This document shows positions 59,480-64,000 of a stretch of DNA of 64,000 bases, piece after piece. This DNA comes from Alteromonas sp. RKMC-009 (GTDB lineage Bacteria; Pseudomonadota; Gammaproteobacteria; Enterobacterales; Alteromonadaceae): contig NZ_CP031010.1 of the NCBI RefSeq assembly GCF_003584565.2, positions 2,914,001-2,978,000 of the forward strand, read 5' to 3'. The position numbers were made by a program, and so were the translations under genes. Within the stretch, counting starts at the first letter, position 1; each line of letters starts with the position of its first letter. The notes beneath the pieces are model-generated. The model saw only the letters and a program-made list of their open reading frames with translations. It searched no databases and had not been told where the DNA came from.

Positions 59480-60916
59480 ATGACCAAAAAGCTGTATATC
59501 AAAACCTGGGGCTGTCAGATGAACGAGTATGACTCGGAGAAAATGGCAGATCTGTTGGATTCTACCCACGGTTATTCGCTTGCGCAGGAAGCAGAAGAGG
59601 CGGACGTGATCCTGCTGAACACTTGTTCTATCCGTGAAAAAGCACAGGAAAAGGTGTTTCACCAGTTAGGCCGCTGGAAAAATCTGAAAAAAGACAAGCC
59701 CGAACTCATTATCGGCGTGGGTGGCTGTGTCGCCTCACAGGAAGGCGACCATATCCGTCAGCGCGCACCGTTCGTAGATTTGGTATTCGGCCCGCAAACC
59801 CTGCACCGTTTACCGGAAATGATTAAGCAACTTCAGGGCGGTGCCGGTTCCGTGGTGGATGTCAGTTTCCCTGAAATTGAAAAGTTTGATTCACTGCCTG
59901 AACCCCGTGCAGAAGGTCCCACGGCTTTCGTTTCAATTATGGAAGGGTGTTCCAAGTACTGCACATTCTGCGTTGTACCCTACACCCGCGGTGAAGAAGT
60001 CAGCCGTCCCGTTGATGACGTGATTCTGGAAATCGCGCAGTTAGCTGAACAGGGCGTACGGGAAGTGAACCTGTTAGGCCAGAACGTAAACGCATTCCGT
60101 GGCGAGCATCATGACGGCACCATTTGCCGCTTTGCCGAACTTCTGGAAATGGTCGCTGCCATCGACGGCATTGACCGTATCCGTTACACCACGTCACATC
60201 CGGTGGAGTTCACCGATGACATCATCGCCGCGTACGAGACAATTCCCGAGCTGGTAAACCACCTTCATCTGCCTGTTCAGAGCGGTTCCGACCGTATTCT
60301 CAACATGATGAAACGTGGTCACACGGCACTGGAATACAAATCAAAGATCCGCAAGCTGAAGAAAGTACGTCCTGACATTTGCATGTCTTCAGACTTCATC
60401 ATCGGCTATCCGGGTGAAACCGATGCAGATTTTGAAGCGACCATGGATCTGATTCAGGCCATCGATTACGACCTGAGCTTCAGTTTCATTTACAGCGCAC
60501 GTCCGGGTACACCTGCTGCTGATGCCGTGGATGATGTTAGCGAAGACGTGAAGAAGCAGCGCCTGCACCTGTTGCAGCAACGCATCACCCAGCAGGCATT
60601 GCGTATTGCCCGTCATATGGTGGGCACTGAGCAGCGTATTCTGGTAGAAGGCCCGTCGAAAAAGAACCCGATGGAGCTGTCCGGCCGTACTGAAAATAAC
60701 CGTGTGGTGAACTTTGAAGGTTCACCGGACATGATTGGCGAATTCGTGGATGTGAAAATTACAGACGTCTTTACCAATTCACTGCGTGGTGATGTGGTTC
60801 GCCGCGAAAAGGATATGGGCTTGCGTGTGGCAGTTTCGCCCCAATCTATTACAGCAAAGCGTCACGGGGAAACTCCTGATGCACTGGGCGTGGGTCAGTT
60901 TGTCCCTGCCGTTTAA
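59480..60916 (+). CDS. miaB: tRNA-2-methylthio-N6-dimethylallyladenosine synthase
   Basis: 478 residues from ATG 59480 ([21 protein letters not shown]), as in E. coli; an in-frame GTG lies two codons upstream. MiaB adds methylthio to i6A37 of tRNAs. The N-terminal UPF0004 domain carries three cluster cysteines (WGCQ, NTCS, GGCV). The radical-SAM motif is CSKYCTFC, and a TRAM domain lies at the end. It heads the miaB-phoH-ybeY-corC-lnt set. Confidence 0.96.
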   Translation: MTKKLYIKTWGCQMNEYDSEKMADLLDSTHGYSLAQEAEEADVILLNTCSIREKAQEKVFHQLGRWKNLKKDKPELIIGVGGCVASQEGDHIRQRAPFVDLVFGPQTLHRLPEMIKQLQGGAGSVVDVSFPEIEKFDSLPEPRAEGPTAFVSIMEGCSKYCTFCVVPYTRGEEVSRPVDDVILEIAQLAEQGVREVNLLGQNVNAFRGEHHDGTICRFAELLEMVAAIDGIDRIRYTTSHPVEFTDDIIAAYETIPELVNHLHLPVQSGSDRILNMMKRGHTALEYKSKIRKLKKVRPDICMSSDFIIGYPGETDADFEATMDLIQAIDYDLSFSFIYSARPGTPAADAVDDVSEDVKKQRLHLLQQRITQQALRIARHMVGTEQRILVEGPSKKNPMELSGRTENNRVVNFEGSPDMIGEFVDVKITDVFTNSLRGDVVRREKDMGLRVAVSPQSITAKRHGETPDALGVGQFVPAV

Positions 60917-60945
60917 ATTTATGAATAAGCGAGGAATAGCATAAC

Positions 60946-62007
60946 TTGAGTACTCTGGTAAGCAACGAAGTCATATTAGAACCTGCTGACAATAAACGTC
61001 TGTCCAGCCTGTGTGGCCCGTTTGATGACAACATCAAACAAATCGAACGCAGGCTTGGTGTAGAAATCAGTTACCGTAATAACGCCTTTAAAGTGTCAGG
61101 CGAGGCCCTTCAGGCCAACGGTGTAGCAGAGCTGCTCAAGTTACTGTATATCGAAACTCAGCCTGTTAAAGGCCTCATCCCGCAACTGGAACCGGAACAG
61201 GTACACCTGGCCATTCAGGAAGCCCGCTTCCCTGAGCGCAGTGAATCAACGGTTTACGGCAAAGAAGTTAATATCAAAACCAAGCGGGGTGTCATTAAGC
61301 CCCGTAATCCGAACCAGGCACAATACGTTGCCAATGTGGTTAATCATGATATTACGTTCGGTATCGGCCCTGCCGGTACGGGTAAAACCTATCTGGCTGT
61401 GGCCTGTGCGGTTGATGCCCTTGAACGTCAGGAAGTGCGCCGTATTCTGCTTACCCGCCCTGCTGTTGAAGCCGGTGAAAAACTGGGTTTCCTGCCGGGT
61501 GATTTATCTCAGAAAGTCGACCCGTATCTACGTCCCCTTTACGATGCCCTGTTTGAAATGCTTGGCTTCGAAAAGGTAGAAAAACTGATGGAACGCAACG
61601 TAATCGAAGTTGCGCCGCTGGCTTATATGCGTGGCCGTACACTGAACGATGCGTTTATCATTCTGGATGAAAGCCAGAATACCACCACTGAACAAATGAA
61701 AATGTTCTTAACCCGTATTGGGTTTAATTCCAAGGCGGTGATCACCGGTGACATCACCCAGGTCGACCTGCCCCGTGGCGTGCGTTCAGGGCTGAGAAAC
61801 AGTATTGAAGTACTGGAAGGTGTATCTGACATTTCATTTAACTTCTTTAAAGCTGAAGACGTTGTGCGTCACCCTGTGGTGGCCAGAATCGTACAGGCCT
61901 ATGAGAAGTTTGATGGAGAGCAGGAAAAAATTCGTCAGGCAAAACGTGCTGCCGCCGAACAGGAAAAGCAGCAAAATGCCGGTGACGACAGTAAGGACAA
62001 GCCGTGA
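60946..62007 (+). CDS. ybeZ: PhoH-family ATPase (YbeZ)
   Basis: 353 residues from TTG 60946 ([19 protein letters not shown]), with GAGG about eleven bases upstream. The PhoH ATPase domain has Walker [32 protein letters not shown], and Walker [13 protein letters not shown]. The C-terminus is charged and Gln/Lys-rich. YbeZ partners the endoribonuclease YbeY, encoded next, in rRNA maturation. The stop overlaps the ybeY GTG by 4 bp. Confidence 0.95.
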   Translation: MSTLVSNEVILEPADNKRLSSLCGPFDDNIKQIERRLGVEISYRNNAFKVSGEALQANGVAELLKLLYIETQPVKGLIPQLEPEQVHLAIQEARFPERSESTVYGKEVNIKTKRGVIKPRNPNQAQYVANVVNHDITFGIGPAGTGKTYLAVACAVDALERQEVRRILLTRPAVEAGEKLGFLPGDLSQKVDPYLRPLYDALFEMLGFEKVEKLMERNVIEVAPLAYMRGRTLNDAFIILDESQNTTTEQMKMFLTRIGFNSKAVITGDITQVDLPRGVRSGLRNSIEVLEGVSDISFNFFKAEDVVRHPVVARIVQAYEKFDGEQEKIRQAKRAAAEQEKQQNAGDDSKDKP

Positions 62008-62477
62008 CGGCAGTCATCGATTTTCAGCAAGCTTATGCGCCGGAAGACTCCGTTTCGGCGCACATTCCAACAGAAGTTCAACTTTCTCTCTGGGCCAACA
62101 CCATCTTCTCTCAACTGGATATCAGCGACAAAGAACTGACCATCCGGTTTGTAGATGAAGAAGAATCACAAACCCTCAACAGAGATTATCGCGGTAAAGA
62201 TAAGCCGACCAACGTACTGTCATTTCCCTTTGAGTGCCCGCCGGGTGTACCGCTGAATCTGCTCGGTGACCTGGTCATTTGTGCGCCGGTTATCAGCCGT
62301 GAAGCACAAGAGCAGCATAAGCCGGTAGCCAACCATTATGCCCACATGGTGGTGCACGGTATCCTGCATCTGATAGGCTACGACCACATCGATGATGATG
62401 AAGCCGAAGAAATGGAATCTCTGGAAATTGAGATTTTAGCGCAATTATCCATTGACGATCCTTACCGGGATCTTTAA
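62004..62477 (+). CDS. ybeY: endoribonuclease YbeY
   Basis: 157 residues from GTG 62004, overlapping the ybeZ stop. The metal-binding motif [15 protein letters not shown] (three His) and [20 protein letters not shown] are diagnostic. YbeY acts in 16S rRNA 3'-end processing and ribosome quality control. Confidence 0.96.
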   Translation: MTAVIDFQQAYAPEDSVSAHIPTEVQLSLWANTIFSQLDISDKELTIRFVDEEESQTLNRDYRGKDKPTNVLSFPFECPPGVPLNLLGDLVICAPVISREAQEQHKPVANHYAHMVVHGILHLIGYDHIDDDEAEEMESLEIEILAQLSIDDPYRDL

Positions 62478-62509
62478 CTTTTATATTTCACACACTACAA
62501 AAGACGATT

Positions 62510-63367
62510 ATGAGCGAAGACAGCCCTCACTCTACCAACGGCTCGACGAACAAAAGTTGGTTAGATAAATTAAGACTGACATTTTCCGGCGAGCCGAGAA
62601 GTAAGGAAGATCTGGTAGACGTTATTACAGAAGCCGAACAACGGGAACTGATTGACCCCCAGACCAGAGAAATGATTGAAGGCGTTATCGGTGTCAACGA
62701 AATGCGCGTACGGGATATCATGATCCCCAGAACGCAAATGACTACTATTGATATCGACCAGAAGGTAGAAGAGTTTCTGCCTAAAATTCTGGACACAGCC
62801 CACTCCCGCTTTCCTGTTATCAGCGAAGACAAGGACCATATCGAAGGTATTTTACTGGCAAAAGATCTGCTCAGCTATGCATTCAGTCCGGATAAGGCCT
62901 TTGAGTTAAAAGATGTACTTCGTCCGGCTGTCATTGTGCCGGAAAGTAAACGGGTGGACGTACTGCTCAAAGAGTTCCGCCAGCAACGCTACCACATGGC
63001 TATTGTTGTGGACGAATATGGTGGTGTATCCGGTCTGGTTACCATTGAAGACATTCTGGAGCTGATTGTCGGTGAAATTGAAGATGAATATGATATCGAC
63101 GAAAATGGTACAGACGACATTAAACCACTGAATAAATCTACCTATACCGTTAAAGCATTAACGCCGGTGGATGACTTCAATGAGTTTTTCAAGACCACAT
63201 TCGATGAAGAAGAAGCGGATACGATCGGCGGTATTGTCCTGAAAGCATTCGGGCACATGCCGGAAACCGGTGACGAAATTACCGTCAGCGATATTCACTT
63301 CAAAATTACCAACTCCGACAAGCGCCGTCTGGTGCAGCTCAAGGTTACCGTACCCTCCATGGAGTAA
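62510..63367 (+). CDS. corC: CorC/YbeX family CBS-domain protein
   Basis: 285 residues. Tandem CBS domains ([20 protein letters not shown], then [32 protein letters not shown] in part) are followed by a C-terminal CorC_HlyC domain ([23 protein letters not shown]). CorC/YbeX has been linked to magnesium/cobalt efflux and more recently to ribosome metabolism. There are no membrane segments. It lies between ybeY and lnt as in E. coli. Confidence 0.94.
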   Translation: MSEDSPHSTNGSTNKSWLDKLRLTFSGEPRSKEDLVDVITEAEQRELIDPQTREMIEGVIGVNEMRVRDIMIPRTQMTTIDIDQKVEEFLPKILDTAHSRFPVISEDKDHIEGILLAKDLLSYAFSPDKAFELKDVLRPAVIVPESKRVDVLLKEFRQQRYHMAIVVDEYGGVSGLVTIEDILELIVGEIEDEYDIDENGTDDIKPLNKSTYTVKALTPVDDFNEFFKTTFDEEEADTIGGIVLKAFGHMPETGDEITVSDIHFKITNSDKRRLVQLKVTVPSME

Positions 63368-63373
63368 TCTCCC

Positions 63374-64000
63374 CTGAAAGCGTTTATTCCCTATCTGTTG
63401 GCACTGCTTAGCGGTGCCAGTTTAACCTTTGCCTATGCCCCGTTTTCGCTCTGGCCTGTCACGTTCGTGGCGCTGGCCCTGGCCATCCGCCAACTGGTAA
63501 AAACGCAACGTCCATTCTTAACCGGCTGGTTGTTCGGTCTGGGCTGGTTTGGTGCCGGCATCAGCTGGGTGCATGTCAGTATCGCTGATTTTGGTGGCTT
63601 GCCTGTGGTGTTGTCAGTGGGACTCATGCTCATTCTGTGCGGGTATCTTGCATTGTATCCTGCAACCGCGCTCTGGGCTGCAAGACGCTGGTTTCCTGCC
63701 AGGTTATGGCCGCTTGCCCTGCCGTTTCTCTGGGTCGTTGCTGAATGGCTGAGAAGCTGGATGCTGAGCGGCTTCCCCTGGTTATCGGTGGGCTACAGCC
63801 AAATCAACAGTCCGCTGGCAGGCTGGGCGCCGGTAGCCGGCGAAACCGGCATTACAGCGATTATTATTGCCCTTGCAGCAGCACTGGCAATATTCAGAGT
63901 CAGAACCCAATGGCCGGCGATAGCGGTTATTTTTACAGTTAGCCTCGTATCAGGCTGGCTGCTGAAGAAAGTTAACTGGGTGGAAACCGCCGGCGTGCAC
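63374..64000 (+). CDS. lnt: apolipoprotein N-acyltransferase (3' end outside window)
   Basis: The frame is open from 63374 to the window edge (209 codons). Lnt adds the third acyl chain to lipoproteins in the inner membrane. N-terminal membrane segments (LLALLSGASLTFAYAPFSLWPV, GWLFGLGWFGAGISWVHVSI) match the family; so do VAEWLRSWMLSGFPWLSVGY and AGWAPVAGETGI. The in-frame corC TAA ends at 63367. The only start that keeps the conserved N-terminus is CTG 63374, nine bases after GGAG. TTG 63398 is the alternative. Confidence 0.9.
   Translation, partial: MKAFIPYLLALLSGASLTFAYAPFSLWPVTFVALALAIRQLVKTQRPFLTGWLFGLGWFGAGISWVHVSIADFGGLPVVLSVGLMLILCGYLALYPATALWAARRWFPARLWPLALPFLWVVAEWLRSWMLSGFPWLSVGYSQINSPLAGWAPVAGETGITAIIIALAAALAIFRVRTQWPAIAVIFTVSLVSGWLLKKVNWVETAGVH

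Overview
The window looks like a piece of a gammaproteobacterial chromosome, most likely order Alteromonadales (an Alteromonas-like genus). This placement is inference. It rests on SeqA, a second EF-G paralogue, the lolB-ispE-tRNA-Gln-prs-rplY-pth-ychF and tRNA/ubiF/miaB-phoH-ybeY-corC-lnt gene orders, a FecI/FecR/TonB receptor set and a DUF2897 micro-protein. No rRNA, insertion sequence, prophage or CRISPR array was seen. Apart from the genes cut by the two window edges, I found no broken gene.

Left part (1-24.9 kb), mostly accessory. A TonB-dependent receptor (cut by the left edge), a FecR anti-sigma factor and a FecI-type sigma factor lie on the minus strand. Divergent from them, across a 397 bp regulatory gap, are two tandem exported gamma-glutamyltransferase-family proteins. 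Next on the minus strand come creA, an ABC ATPase, a two-unit FtsX-type permease, an AttH-like protein and a membrane histidine kinase with no response regulator beside it. Then follow a phasin-like small protein, a LysE exporter, yffB-dapE-M15 peptidase-DUF2897, astE-HIT-ybjQ, an EAL/degenerate-GGDEF protein, and a LysR gene between two DMT/EamA exporters.

Middle (24.9-41 kb). seqA-pgm and glgP (glycogen and glucose-phosphate metabolism) are followed by moxR-DUF58-tgpA, whose last gene overlaps a convergent unknown gene by 140 bp. Then come EF-G 2, the gcvA-hydrolase-DUF423-rlmM cluster and a small secreted protein.

Right part (40.3-64 kb), mostly conserved housekeeping. hemA-prfA-prmC-(HD-GYP response regulator)-sirB2-kdsA forms one minus-strand operon. 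Divergent from it are lolB-ispE-tRNA-Gln-prs, then a flavin reductase and an OB-like lipoprotein, then rplY-pth-ychF. An AtoE-type transporter, a tRNA array (Met-Leu-Gln-Gln), an AGCS symporter, a TetR/AhpD-like divergon with two palindromic operators, ubiF with a 59-codon membrane protein, and miaB-phoH-ybeY-corC-lnt complete the window. lnt is cut by the right edge and appears to start at CTG.

The most interesting points are the cell-surface-signalling receptor set facing two unusual GGT paralogues, the ABC-AttH-kinase cluster, the HD-GYP regulator inside the hemA-kdsA operon, the tgpA antisense overlap, and several clean palindromic operators (GcvA-like, LysR, TetR, upstream of glgP).
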